From DATBJG01 sp963790545 (GTDB lineage Bacteria; Acidobacteriota; Vicinamibacteria; Vicinamibacterales; JAMQPK01): a stretch of DNA of 64,000 nt. Location of the stretch: the NCBI GenBank assembly GCA_963790545.1, contig CAWBPA010000016.1, positions 236,224-300,223 of the forward strand, written 5' to 3'. A program made the translations under genes and the position numbers. Of the stretch, positions 7,776 to 17,660 are shown piece after piece (positions within the stretch are counted from its first letter, which is position 1; each line of letters begins with the position of its first letter). The notes beneath the pieces were generated by a model. The model saw only the letters and a program-made list of their open reading frames with translations, was not told the origin of the DNA and did not search any database.

Positions 7776-9521
7776 ATGGATTTTCGACGAAGGATCGGTT
7801 GGATAAGCGTCGTGCTCGGGGTCGTCCTCGCGATCGGCGTGCCGTTGACGGCCGATGCGCAGACCCCACCCGGGGCGGCGATTAAGGAACCCTACACACC
7901 CGCAAAGGACGCCAAAGATCTGAAGGCCGTGCTCTTCAACTGGATGTGGCACATGGGCATGTTGAAGGGCCATGACGAACGCGACATGGTCGCGACGCTC
8001 GAATATCAGGGCAAGGGCACGATTCAGGTGGACGGACAACCGTGCACGCTCGCGAGATTTCGTGCGAGCACCAACTACCAGACCCTCAGTCAGCGGATTC
8101 AGTACGCCTGCGCGAGGGCGAACGGACAAAAATACTCGAACATCGAGGTGGTCAGCGGGCTGTACGCCTGGAACGAGGACGTCGCGGGCGCCGAGATCGG
8201 TCCGACGAAAGGCAAAGTGACCCCGATGGCGAATGCCGTGCAGGAGCGGCTCATACGCATCTGGGCAAGTCCTCAGGGTGCGCCGAAGGCCGCGCTGGCC
8301 GGCACAATTGAGACATTCTGGTTGGGGGCCAACCCAGGCACTCTGTTCGACGAGGGTGTCGCGAAGGTGGGAAATACGTCCGTGTCGTGGGAGGCCAATA
8401 AGCCGGTGGTGACGTTCCCGATTCCGGGCGTTCCAGGGGCGACCGCGACAGCCACCCTTGATGCGAAGTATATGACCGAGCGTGTGGTGGTCACGCAGGG
8501 ATCGACGACTACGGAGTTCACCTACAGCGATTACCAGGACTGGAACAACCCGCTGAACAAGATCGAAGTGTTCTACGCCGGCAAGATGGTCGAGCGTCGG
8601 AACGGTGCGGTCGTCCGCGATCTCACGACGGACGTGACGGAGACGGGCAACGTGTATGTGGTTGTGCCCGTGCCGGCGAGCGTGCAGGCCGCAATCAAGC
8701 CCACGGGGCAGCTTCCGAAAGGCGTGTTCGCGAAGCCGGACGCGCCGGTAAACAAGGAAGCGCCCACGCCGCGGCTGGGCGCGAATCCGGACCTGACTGG
8801 CAACTGGGCCCATACTGACTGGATTGGGAATTACATGACGGGCGGGGGGCGCCGATGCGGTCCGACGCAGGGTAAAGACTGTAACCGGAGTGTCAATCAG
8901 ACTGAAGATTTCGAGCTCTACTCGCCCTCACGGTTCGGTCAGTTGAATCGTCCGCTGTACAAGCCGGAGCACTGGGACAAAGTCATAGAGCTCGACATGT
9001 GGACGAACAAGTACGACCCGGTCATGACCTGCCAACCCTTGGGCGTTCCGCGGCAGGGCCCACCCCGGCGCATCTACCAGTCGGAGAACGACATCACCTT
9101 CCTCTATTTTGGCGGCGATGCCGGGGGCGGGTACGGCGAGTATCGCATCATCCCGACCGACGGGCGCAAGCACACGAAAGAGGCGGAGTTCGATATTACC
9201 TATATGGGCAATACGGTGGGACGCTGGGAGGGCGACACGCTCGTGCTCGAGTCCATCGCGTTCATCGATACAACATGGCTGGGGCGCGGCGGGTTCTTCC
9301 ACTCCGATCGGATGCGTGTCGTGGAGCGATTCACGCGTCAGGGCGATGCTATCCTTTACGACGTCACGGTCGAAGACCCGGAGGTGCTGGTGGAGCCGTG
9401 GGTGTTGCCGACACGAACGGTACGGCGCAACACGAACCCCAACGCTGGTCTTCTGCGAGAACGAGGCAACTGCGAGACGAGTTTCGAGACCGAAGCGGCC
9501 GCCACACAGATTCGGCATTAG
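7776..9521 (+). CDS. Large secreted protein of unknown function, copy 2
   Basis: A 581-residue paralogue of the 3092-4834 product. The signal peptide is residues 1-28 (ending ADA). The same blocks follow: YTPAKDAKDLKAVLFNWMW, QVDGQPCTLARFR, ASPQGAPKAAL, a linker, NPDLTGNW, GRWEGDTLVLESIAF and GGFFHSDRMRVVERF. GAGGAGG precedes the ATG. The two copies agree over nearly their whole length, with most divergence in the linker (about 310-350). Here the DUF6152 gene follows rather than precedes. The intact frame and shared motifs in both copies indicate selection for protein function, which is unknown. Confidence 0.85.
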   Translation: MDFRRRIGWISVVLGVVLAIGVPLTADAQTPPGAAIKEPYTPAKDAKDLKAVLFNWMWHMGMLKGHDERDMVATLEYQGKGTIQVDGQPCTLARFRASTNYQTLSQRIQYACARANGQKYSNIEVVSGLYAWNEDVAGAEIGPTKGKVTPMANAVQERLIRIWASPQGAPKAALAGTIETFWLGANPGTLFDEGVAKVGNTSVSWEANKPVVTFPIPGVPGATATATLDAKYMTERVVVTQGSTTTEFTYSDYQDWNNPLNKIEVFYAGKMVERRNGAVVRDLTTDVTETGNVYVVVPVPASVQAAIKPTGQLPKGVFAKPDAPVNKEAPTPRLGANPDLTGNWAHTDWIGNYMTGGGRRCGPTQGKDCNRSVNQTEDFELYSPSRFGQLNRPLYKPEHWDKVIELDMWTNKYDPVMTCQPLGVPRQGPPRRIYQSENDITFLYFGGDAGGGYGEYRIIPTDGRKHTKEAEFDITYMGNTVGRWEGDTLVLESIAFIDTTWLGRGGFFHSDRMRVVERFTRQGDAILYDVTVEDPEVLVEPWVLPTRTVRRNTNPNAGLLRERGNCETSFETEAAATQIRH

Positions 9522-9577
9522 AACTAATCCACGGCGGGTCTAAGAACCGGCTCTACATGAATTCGGGAGAGGCACAT

Positions 9578-9979
9578 ATGACTAAGTGGATGTTGCGATG
9601 CGTCGTTTTGTGCGGGTGGTTCCTGGCCAGTGCTTCGTTGCAAGGTCATCATTCCCTCGCGGGCATGTACACGTTAGGAAAGGAAGCGAAGGTGAGCGGG
9701 TTGTTCAAAGCATTCAGGCTTGTGAATCCCCACTCGTCGATGAAACTCGACGTCAAGAACCAGGATGGCTCGATAACCGAGTGGTCGTTCGTTGGCGGCA
9801 GCGTCCAGGCCCTCGCGAGGCTGGGGATCGGCAAGACCGGACCGAATGCCCTCAAACCCGGGGATGAAATCACCGTCACGTGCGTGCCGGCTGCGGACGG
9901 CAAGAGTCCGATTGGGCTTCTGTCAGCGATCACCTATCCAGACGGGCACACGGTCCGTTTCCGGTCTCCCGACGAGTAG
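9578..9979 (+). CDS. Secreted DUF6152-like protein, copy 2
   Basis: A 133-residue paralogue of the product of 2673-3074, the same length, with signal peptide MTKWMLRCVVLCGWFLASA and mature start HHSLAGMYTL. VNPHSSMKLDVKN and the C-terminal SPIGLLSAITYPDG align with copy 1. GGGAGAGG lies about 8 bases before the ATG, which is why the ATG at 9578 is chosen over longer frames. It starts 57 bases after the large secreted gene and probably shares its transcript. No function assigned. Confidence 0.78.
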   Translation: MTKWMLRCVVLCGWFLASASLQGHHSLAGMYTLGKEAKVSGLFKAFRLVNPHSSMKLDVKNQDGSITEWSFVGGSVQALARLGIGKTGPNALKPGDEITVTCVPAADGKSPIGLLSAITYPDGHTVRFRSPDE

Positions 9980-10126
9980 ACGGCGGTGTGGCAGCGGTTA
10001 GACCCGAGCGGGGTACCGCTGCCCCACTCTTTCCAATCGGAAAAGCACGAACTACTGCACAAAGCGAACCCCGGAGAGCTCCAACTGGGGCTGGCTGTTG
10101 CGTCGGCTATGAACATCGTTTACTCT

Positions 10127-10143
10127 ATTGAACGTTGTTCAAT
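10127..10143. promoter_or_regulatory. Palindromic operator upstream of the TetR gene
   Basis: ATTGAAC and GTTCAAT form a perfect 7-base inverted repeat around GTT, 33 bases before the regulator ATG. Size, symmetry and place fit a TetR-family operator controlling the regulator and the following efflux genes. Binding is inferred. Confidence 0.68.
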
Positions 10144-10176
10144 TGACGGATTTCCTCCAGTTCCCGGACCCCATCC

Positions 10177-10854
10177 ATGAGTCGAGAAGAACGGCAACAG
10201 CTCTTTCGGGAGACAACCCGGCGTGCAATCCTGGACGCGGCGCTCGAGCTCTTTATCGCGAATGGCTACCCTCAGGTTTCCATTCGAAACATCGCCGTGA
10301 AGGTCGAGTACAGCCCGGCCGCCATCTACAGCTACTTTCCCTCGAAGGACGAGATTTTCTTTGCGCTGGCTGAGGAAGGCTTTCGGTTGCTCGGTGCCAG
10401 CCAACCCGCGCACGCTCCAAGCGACGACCCCCTGGACGACGTGCGCGCGGCAGCGTGGCGCCTGTATGAATTCAGCAAGGAGCAGCCCGAATACTTCGCC
10501 TTGGTGTTCCTGGATCGTCACGTGCCGCGCATCGGCCGCGAGTACGAACGGTTCGCGTTCATGTCGGAGATGAGAAACCGAATTCTCGCACAGGTTCAAC
10601 GTTGCATCGCTGAAGGCGTGTTTCCGGCCACGATCGAAGCTGTGGTGGCCATGCGGCTCCTCTTTGCCCCGATTATCGGTATTGCCGCGCTTCGGCTCTC
10701 GGAAAGGCTTTCGCCTCCGGAAGACGCCGACGCGCTGGCACAGGATGCCATCGACACCACGATTGCCGGGCTCCGTGCCGGCGCGCCCACGCACGCGCAA
10801 TCATCCGCATCGTGTGGAACCAACGAGATTGTCGATTCGATTCGAACGGCTTGA
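10177..10854 (+). CDS. TetR/AcrR family transcriptional regulator
   Basis: A 225-residue protein. Residues 12-60 are the TetR DNA-binding domain: RRAILDAALELFIANGY, then the helix-turn-helix SIRNIAVKVEYSPAAIYSYF and FPSKDEIFFALAEEGF. The rest is an all-helical ligand-binding and dimerisation domain of usual length. It is the first gene of an apparent efflux unit: the adaptor gene starts about 95 bases downstream and the RND pump follows. By analogy with AcrR-type systems it probably represses itself and the pump until a ligand binds; the palindrome at 10127-10143 is the likely target. The ligand is unknown. Confidence 0.92.
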   Translation: MSREERQQLFRETTRRAILDAALELFIANGYPQVSIRNIAVKVEYSPAAIYSYFPSKDEIFFALAEEGFRLLGASQPAHAPSDDPLDDVRAAAWRLYEFSKEQPEYFALVFLDRHVPRIGREYERFAFMSEMRNRILAQVQRCIAEGVFPATIEAVVAMRLLFAPIIGIAALRLSERLSPPEDADALAQDAIDTTIAGLRAGAPTHAQSSASCGTNEIVDSIRTA

Positions 10855-10855
10855 T

Positions 10856-10881
10856 CCGTCCGGCTGAAGCCGGACGCTACA
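10856..10881. repeat. Short palindromic repeat
   Basis: GTCCGGCTGAAGCCGGAC followed by GCTAC, between the regulator and adaptor genes. The same core with TAAAG in the loop is in coding frame at 49384-49408. Confidence 0.75.
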
Positions 10882-10948
10882 AGTGTTATTGACTGGAGCC
10901 GGTTGCCACGAGTGTTAGTGACGGTACGAGTTTGGAGTGTTCATTCCA

Positions 10949-12156
10949 ATGCTGCGCTTCATAAATCGGATGTTCATCAGGGTGGGGTTGGCCGCGGTGC
11001 TGGCCACGGGCTGTGGTACAGGCGCGAGAGGTGAGTCGGAGTCTGCCAATGCCAGCGAGCCGGCCAGTGTGGAAGTTGCCGCAGTGGCGGCTGTTGAACG
11101 GCCGATCACGCGGTTCCTTCGCGTCACCGGGACACTTGCGGCCGAGGAAGAGGCTGAAGTGGCTGCGGAGGTTCAGGGTCGCGTGATTGCGACTCCGGTC
11201 GAACGCGGTACACGCGTAACCGAGAAATCCGATCTCGTCAGAATCGCGCCGGCCGAGGCGACGGCACAAGCCGCCGAAGCGGAATCGAACGCCGCCCAGA
11301 TTGAAAGTCGTCTTGGCCTGAGCGGTGGGTCGACCTTCGACGTCGAACGGGTGCCTGAAGTTGCCAACGCGAAGGCCAACCTGCAGCTCGCACAAGGCGA
11401 GTTCGAACGAACTCGCATGCTTTTCGATCGCAAACTGCTGTCACAGTCCGAATTCGATCAACGCAGCGCACAATTCGAAGTCGCCGAGCGCCAGTACGAC
11501 ATTGCGCGCAATGCCGCCGTGCAGCAATACCAGGCGCTCGTCGGGGCCCGCGCCCGGGTCAGCCTCGCTCAAAAGGCGCTGGCCGACACGGTCGTTCGAG
11601 CGCCATTCAGCGGCGTCGTCGGTCAGCGCCTCGTGTCGGTTGGCGACTACGTGACGCGAGGAACAAAGGTGGCGTCGGTGCTGCGCAACAACCCGTCTGC
11701 GCGTCGAGTTGACGGTGCCCGAGCAGTACAGCGCCGAAGTTGCCGTCGGGCGCGCGGTGACGTTCGAGGTGGATGCCTCTCCCGGGTAAGACGTTCACGG
11801 GCCAGGTGCGCTACGTTTCGCCGGCCCTCCAAACCGATTCGCGCTCGCTCATCGTCGAAGCCGTGGTGCCAAACGACGACGGGATGCTCAAACCTGGTTC
11901 GTTTGCGACGGCACGGATCGAACAGGCCACGCGCAAGCCGGGCGTGCTGGTGCCGGCTGCTGCCGTGCGGACGATTGGTGAGACCTCGCGAGTCTTTGTG
12001 GTTTCGGGCGGTCAGGTGGAAGAGCGGATCGTGACCGTCGGTCAACCCGAAGGAGAGTTGGTGGAGATCGCGACGGGTCTGAAGGCCGGCGAAAAGGTGG
12101 CGACGCGCAACGTGGCGCAACTTGTCGACGGCATTCGCGCCGGCGACGGGAAGTAG
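10949..12156 (+). CDS. RND efflux periplasmic adaptor (membrane fusion protein), two frameshifts
   Basis: The adaptor links an inner-membrane RND pump to an outer-membrane channel. A lipoprotein signal with lipobox LATGC lies at the N-terminus. A lipoyl half-domain, a long helical hairpin (AEAESNAAQIES to LVGARARVSLAQKAL), the second lipoyl half (ADTVVRAPFSGVVGQRLVSV) and a beta-barrel domain (TFTGQVRYVSPALQTDSRSL) follow. The frame changes near 11697 and again near 11787, each explained by one extra base; with both removed the protein is complete, about 400 residues. The ATG at 10949 is chosen, although a GTG at 10937 is in frame. Seven bases separate it from the pump gene. Confidence 0.88.
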
Positions 12157-12162
12157 GTAGCG

Positions 12163-15100
12163 ATGCAGTGGCTTGCTGAACTGTGTGTTCGTCGTCCAGT
12201 CTTTGCGTCCGTCCTGATTCTTTCGCTGACGGTCGTCGGCGCGTTCGCGTTCATCCAGCTTGGCGTGGATCGGATGCCAAACGTGGACTTCCCCACCGAT
12301 CACGGTGACGACACGTCTCCCAGGTGCCGCACCAGAACAGGTGGAAACCGAGGTCACGGACAAGGTCGAGGAAGCCGTCAACACCATCAGCGGCATCGAT
12401 CAGCTCAATTCAAACTCCGCCGAAGGCATTTCACAGGTCATCGTCACCTTCAGACTGGACAAGAGCGCAGACGTGGCAGCGCAGGAGGTCCGGGACCGGA
12501 TCAATCGAATCCTGCCGCTCCTCCCGCGCACGATTGACCAACCGACGGTCGAAAAGCAGGACCCCGATGCGGCGCCGATCCTCACGCTTGCCGTGACGGC
12601 CAAAAAGCCGATTCGAGACGTGACCGAGTACACCGACAAAATCCTGCGTCGGAGGCTCGAGAGCGCGGACGGCGTGGGACAGGTTCTCGTGATCGGCGGC
12701 CGCAAGCGGCAGATCAACGTGTGGGTCGACGGGGCACGGCTGCGTGCATACAACGTCACGGTCAACGATGTGTCGCGCGCGCTCCAGGCTCAGAACGCGG
12801 ACATCCCGGGAGGCCGGATCGACGAAGGGGCCCAGTCGATCACCATGCGCACGCGGGGACGCGTGGAATCGCCCGAGCAGTTTGGCGCGCTGGTTCTTCG
12901 CCAGGTCGACGGGACATCCGGTGCAGGTCGAAGATGTCGCCCGCATTGACGACGGCGTGGCCGAAGCCAGGACGCTCGCGAACGTCAACGGCGATCCGAC
13001 GGTTCTTTTGCAGATTCGCAAGCAGTCTGGGACGAACACAGTCGAGGTCGTCAACAACGTCAAGGAACGGTTGAGCGAAATCCAGCAGGCGCTTCCTTCG
13101 GGCTATCAACTTCGCATCGTTCGCGACCAGGCCGAGTTCATCGAAGCGTCGATTCGAAGCGTCGAGGAGCACCTGATTGTCGGGTCGCTGCTTGCCGCGC
13201 TGGTCGTGCTCCTGTTTCTGGGCAATTTCCGGTCGACGGTCATTGCCGCCATTTCAATCCCCACGTCGATCATCGCGACATTCGCGCTCATCTGGTACAT
13301 GGGGTTCACGCTCAACATGCTCACGATGCTCGCCCTGACACTGGCGGTGGGCATCGTGATTGATGACGCCATTGTGGTCCTCGAGAACATCTACCGATTT
13401 ATCGAGGAAAAGGGCATGACGCCAATGGAGGCGGCGGTCTTAGGCACGCAAAGAGATCGGGCTGGCCGTGCTGGCGACCACGCTCTCGCTCGTCGCGATC
13501 TTTGCCCCGGTCGGCTTCATGAGCGGGATGGTCGGCCGGTTCTTGAGGAGCTTTGGTCTGACGATGACGTTTGCCATCATGGTGTCGCTGCTCGTCAGCT
13601 TCACCCTGACCCCGATGATGTGCGCGCGCTGGCTGAAGGTCAAGCCCCGAACCGAGGACGAGGCGCACAACGTGCACGACTCGAAGCACTCGAAAGTGTT
13701 CGGTCCTCTGGATCGCGCGTATACGCGGATGCTGACGTGGTCGATGGCCCACCGCGGGATCATGGCGGGCCTGGCCGTGCTGGTACTGTTCTCGAGCGTG
13801 CCGCTCTTCCGCGTGACGAACGTGAACTTCACGCCGCAGGACGACCAGTCGGAGTTCGACGTCAGCCTTCGGGCGCCGGAAGGCACGAGCCTCGAGGCGA
13901 CGGAGGTCTTGGCGAACCGCATCGCGAACACGATACGGCGCATTCCGGAAGTGAGTTACACGATGGTCATCGTGGCGGGTGATTCCGCCGGGACGTTGAA
14001 CAACGCCTCGCTCTATGTGCGTCTCAAGCCGCTCGGCGACCGCGACCGTGATCAGTTCGAAATCATGGAGGAAGTCCGTAACAAGGTTCTGCCGCCTCTC
14101 ACCCCGCCAGGAACGCGAACTGCATTGCAGGCGCCTGGCATTGGAGGAGGGGGTGGTGGTGGCGGCGGCGGCGGGGGGCAGGGCGACGTGACGTTCGTGC
14201 TTCAGGGACCGGACCTCCGCGTTCTGGAGCAAGCGAGCAACGAGCTTGCCGAGAAAGCGAGAACGATTCCCGGCCTGGTCGATGTGGACACATCGCTGCG
14301 ATCGGGCAAGCCGGAAATGTCTGTCCGCCTCGACAGGCCGAAGGCCGCCGATCTTGGCGTGCAGATTTCGGATGCCGCCGAGGCACTCCGGCTGCTGGTG
14401 GGAGGAGATTCGGTCACGACCTACAACGAAGGCGGGGAGCAGTACCGACGTGCTGCTGCGAGCGGAGGCTGTTGATCGCGGAACCCAGGAGGCCATCGCC
14501 AGGCTCACGGTCCCTTCGTCGCGCCTCGGCAGCGTTGCGCTCGAGAACATTGCAGATTTCGCCCCTGGTGCGGCTCCAGCCGACATTCGCCGGTTGAACC
14601 GTCAGCGGCAGGTGACCGTCAGCGCCAACATGCTGCCGGGCACGTCGCAGGCCAGCGCGCAGGAACAGATTGCAGCGGCGGCCGCGGCGTTAGGACTCGG
14701 ATCGGAGTACCGCACGGCATTCGCCGGCCGTTCGCGCGAACTGAACCGGACGGCGAGCGCATTCCTCACCGCCCTTGCCCTGTCGCTGATCTTCATGTAT
14801 CTGGTGCTGGCCGCACAGTTCGAGTCGTGGCTGCACCCGGTGACGATCCTGTTGTCGTTGCCGCTGACGCTGCCGTTCGCGCTCATGTCGATCATCATCT
14901 TCGGTCAGTCGCTCAACATCTTCTCGGCACTCGGGATGCTGGTGCTGTTTGGCGTGGTGAAGAAGAACTCGATTCTGCAAATCGACCACGCGAACCAGCT
15001 GCGAGAGACGGGGCTGAACGCGCGCGACGCGATCATCCAGGCCAGCCGCAACCGGCTGCGGCCCGATCCTGATGACGACGCTGGCGTTCGTGGCGGGGAT

Positions 15101-15320
15101 GGTGCCGCTCGTGGTGACGAGCGGCGTCGGCTCCGCCACCAATCACGCGATTGGGTACGTCGTCATTGGCGGGCAGACGCTCGTCCTGGTGCTGACGTTG
15201 CTCATCACTCCTGTGGCGTACTCGCTCTTTGCGGATGCGAAAGACAAGAGGCTGGTCGTTCGCGGCTTCAGCTGGCTGCGGTCCAAGCTGCCGTTACCAC
15301 AGCCAGTGACGCCGGTGTAG
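12163..15320 (+). CDS. RND efflux pump, HAE1/AcrB-like inner-membrane transporter, five frameshifts
   Basis: A proton-driven multidrug or solvent efflux pump of about 1,050 residues. It begins MQWLAELCVRRPVFASVLIL, has the porter-domain block PGAAPEQVETEVTDKVEEAV, the transmembrane relay region TLNMLTMLALTLAVGIVIDD (the Asp pair sits in TM4) and, in the second half, LVLAAQFESWLHPVTILLSL. The frame changes near 12303, 12915, 13447, 14443 and 15060, all +1. Domain order is otherwise complete, so sequence error is likelier than decay. A run of 12 Gly codons sits in the second porter loop (14143-14178). The stop lies inside a repeat. Confidence 0.88.
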
Positions 15321-15389
15321 CGCGGACACTTTAGTGTCCGCGTGAGCCTTTCACGCGTGGGACGCGGACCCTGTAAGGGTCCCGCTACA
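15317..15389. repeat. Double palindromic repeat between convergent genes
   Basis: GTAGCGCGGACACTTTAGTG-type hairpin followed by a second, GGACCCTGTAAGGGTCC, ending in GCTACAC. Outer arms GTAGCGC and GCTAC are shared with other copies in the window. It contains the stop codon of the RND gene and that of the S9 peptidase. Confidence 0.8.
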
Positions 15390-17411
15390 CGATCTCGGGA
15401 CGTTTGATTCCGGTTTCAGATATTTCTCGAACCACGCGGCTACGCGGTTCATGAAATCCTCCTGGTGCGCCCGTTCCGTCACCCCGTGTCCCTCGCGGGG
15501 GTAGGTCACGAACTCCACCGGTACGCCCTTCCATTTCAACGCCGTATACATTTCCTGAGACTGTCCTATCGGCACCCGCGGATCGGCGGCGCCGTGGACG
15601 ATGAGCGTCGGGGTGTTGGCTTTGTTGATGTGCGCGAGCGGCGACCGGTTCCAGTAGAGCTCGTAGTTCTCGTACATCATCGCATTCCAGTGCACCGTTG
15701 AGTTTTCGAAAAAGATATCCGACGTGCCGGTCATGCTGTACCAGTTCGAGATGCCCATCCACATCACCGCAGCCTTGAATCGCTCGCTGCCGTAGGTCGC
15801 GGCCCAGGCGCTCGTGTAGCCGCCGTAACTCCCGCCGCCGACGCCAATGCGATTGGGATCGGCAATGCCAATGGCCACGAGATGATCGAGGCCTGCCAGC
15901 ATGTCCTGGAATTCTTTGCCCATCAGATCGCGGTGATCGGCCATCGCGTACTCGACGCCGCGGCCGATGCTGCCGCGGTAGTTCGGGTAGAAACGTGACA
16001 AAACCCCGGCCCGCAAGCATCTGACCCCAGCGAGAGTACGTCCCAAACCAGCCGTTGAGCTCGGCACTTTCGGGCCCGCCATGCGGCTGCATCACGACCG
16101 GGTACCGCCGGCCTGCTTGATAGCCGACCGGCTTGACGATGACGCCTTCGACCTCGAGACCATCGACCGATTTCCAGCGGACGATCTCCTGCTGGCCGAT
16201 CTTCACCTCGTCAAGAAACGGATTCAACGTGGTGAGGCGCTTCACGTTCGACGTCCTGGTGTCGGTGATGAACGCGTCAAACGGATGCGAAGGTGTACTG
16301 GCCGAGAAGACCGCGCGGCCGCCGTCGCGACTGAAACTCAGACCACCGAGAAGCGCCCCCGATCCGGTCGCAATCGGCGTGCGCTTCTTCTCCGGGAAAG
16401 TAATCGTGTAGGCAGGCGTGTTCTGCCGCTCGATTGCCACCATGGCGAGCGTGCTCGTCGAACCCGGGACCCAGGACAGCCAGGTGGCCGTTCCCTCGTA
16501 GTTGGGTGTGATGATTCTCGGCTGTGCCGCCTTCAGAGGGCGCCACGAAGACAGAGCCGGCGTACGGATCGTGAAGGGCCGTCGCGCCGAGCCAGGCAAT
16601 CCACTTCCCGTCGGGCGACCAGCGCGGGTTTCCCAGTTTGCCCGCCGTTGGGGCCACGAGCGTGAGCGGGTCCGCCAGCCAACCGGCGACTTTCTGAACT
16701 TTGAGCTTCATGTACGAGTCGTCAACGGTTGGTGTGTCGGCGGAAAGCAGCACGAGTTGCTGGCTGTCGGGAGACCAGTCGAAATCGTGAACCGTCATCG
16801 GCGTGGTGGTGACGAGGTGGCTCTTTTTCGACTCGACGTCGGTCACGTAGAGCCGGGAGTGCTTGTAATCCGTGTCGGCGACGGTTCCAGTCCTTTCCTT
16901 TGCTTTCGGCGTCTCGTTCGTCCTTGGTTTTCGGATCCGTCACGGTATACGCAACGGACTTCCCGTCGGGTGCCCACTTGAAGGCGCTCACCGCGTTTTC
17001 AGCATTGGTGAGGCGATGCGCCTCGCCGCCGCCCACGGGCAGCAGATAGACCTGGGTGAATTCGTTCCCCGGACGTCGCGACAAGAACGCAATCGTGCGG
17101 CCGTCAGGCGACCATCGGGCCGCTCGGTCCCCCTCGTCGTTCGTCGTGAACCTGGCAGGTTCCCCGCCGCTCGACGGGACGAGCCACAACTCCGGGACGG
17201 CACTCCCCAGTTTCTCGTCAGCGGTTCTGGGGCGCGATACCTGGACCATCACTCGCGAGCCGTCGGGTGAAATCTGCGCATCGGCCGCCTGCCGAATCCG
17301 AAGGATCATTTCCGGAGTCAGAACCTTGTCCTGAGCCGTTACGGGTATTGCCAGGCTCTGCACAAGGATCCAGCTCATCAGGACCACGAACCGGCGGAAT
17401 TGGCGATTCAT
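15351..17411 (-). CDS. S9 prolyl oligopeptidase family serine peptidase, three frameshifts
   Basis: An exported peptidase; signal peptide at residues 1-26 (ending PVTAQ). The N-terminal half is a seven-bladed propeller with WD40-like Tol blades (ISPDGSRVMV, WSPDGRTIAFLSRRPG, WSPDGKWIAWLG). The C-terminal alpha/beta-hydrolase has GGGSYGGYTS with the nucleophile Ser, AADPRVPIGQSQEM with the Asp, and PREGHGVTE with the His, so the triad is complete. These enzymes cleave short peptides, as in dipeptidyl or acylaminoacyl peptidases. The frame changes near 16885, 16535 and 16035, each by +1. The final residues are encoded by the repeat at 15317-15389. Confidence 0.88.
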
Positions 17412-17489
17412 CTAAACCTCCTGCACGCGTCGGCGCTACACCCGTATTATCGGTCAGCTATCATCGCCGCGCGAACCGGCGAACCTAAC

Positions 17490-17613
17490 AGGCTGCTGAA
17501 AAACGCAGCCTGAAGTTGGAAGTCTGAAATCACAAGTCTGAAGCCTTGGAATTCTGGCCGAATTCCGAAGCTCAGACTTCAGACTTCACAGACTTCAAAC
17601 TTCAGACTTCAGA
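17490..17613. repeat. Hairpin plus inverted AGTCTGAA/TTCAGACT array
   Basis: First a hairpin AGGCTGC...GCAGCCT (17490-17511). Then words of the type GAAGTCTGAA up to about 17545 are mirrored by CAGACTTCAGACTTCA words at about 17570-17613. Noncoding gap upstream of the amidase. Confidence 0.7.
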
Positions 17614-17660
17614 TCCGGGTCTCCATTGAGTCGCAACGTAGGATGTGTAGGTGAACCCAC

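Noticed and set aside
7692..8813. 373-residue minus-strand frame
   Set aside because: Antisense shadow of the second secreted-protein copy; it mirrors the shadow at 3449-4981.
10949..15320. Calling the efflux genes pseudogenes
   Set aside because: All motifs are retained and every shift is +1 with no in-frame stop codons; error in the sequence is simpler.
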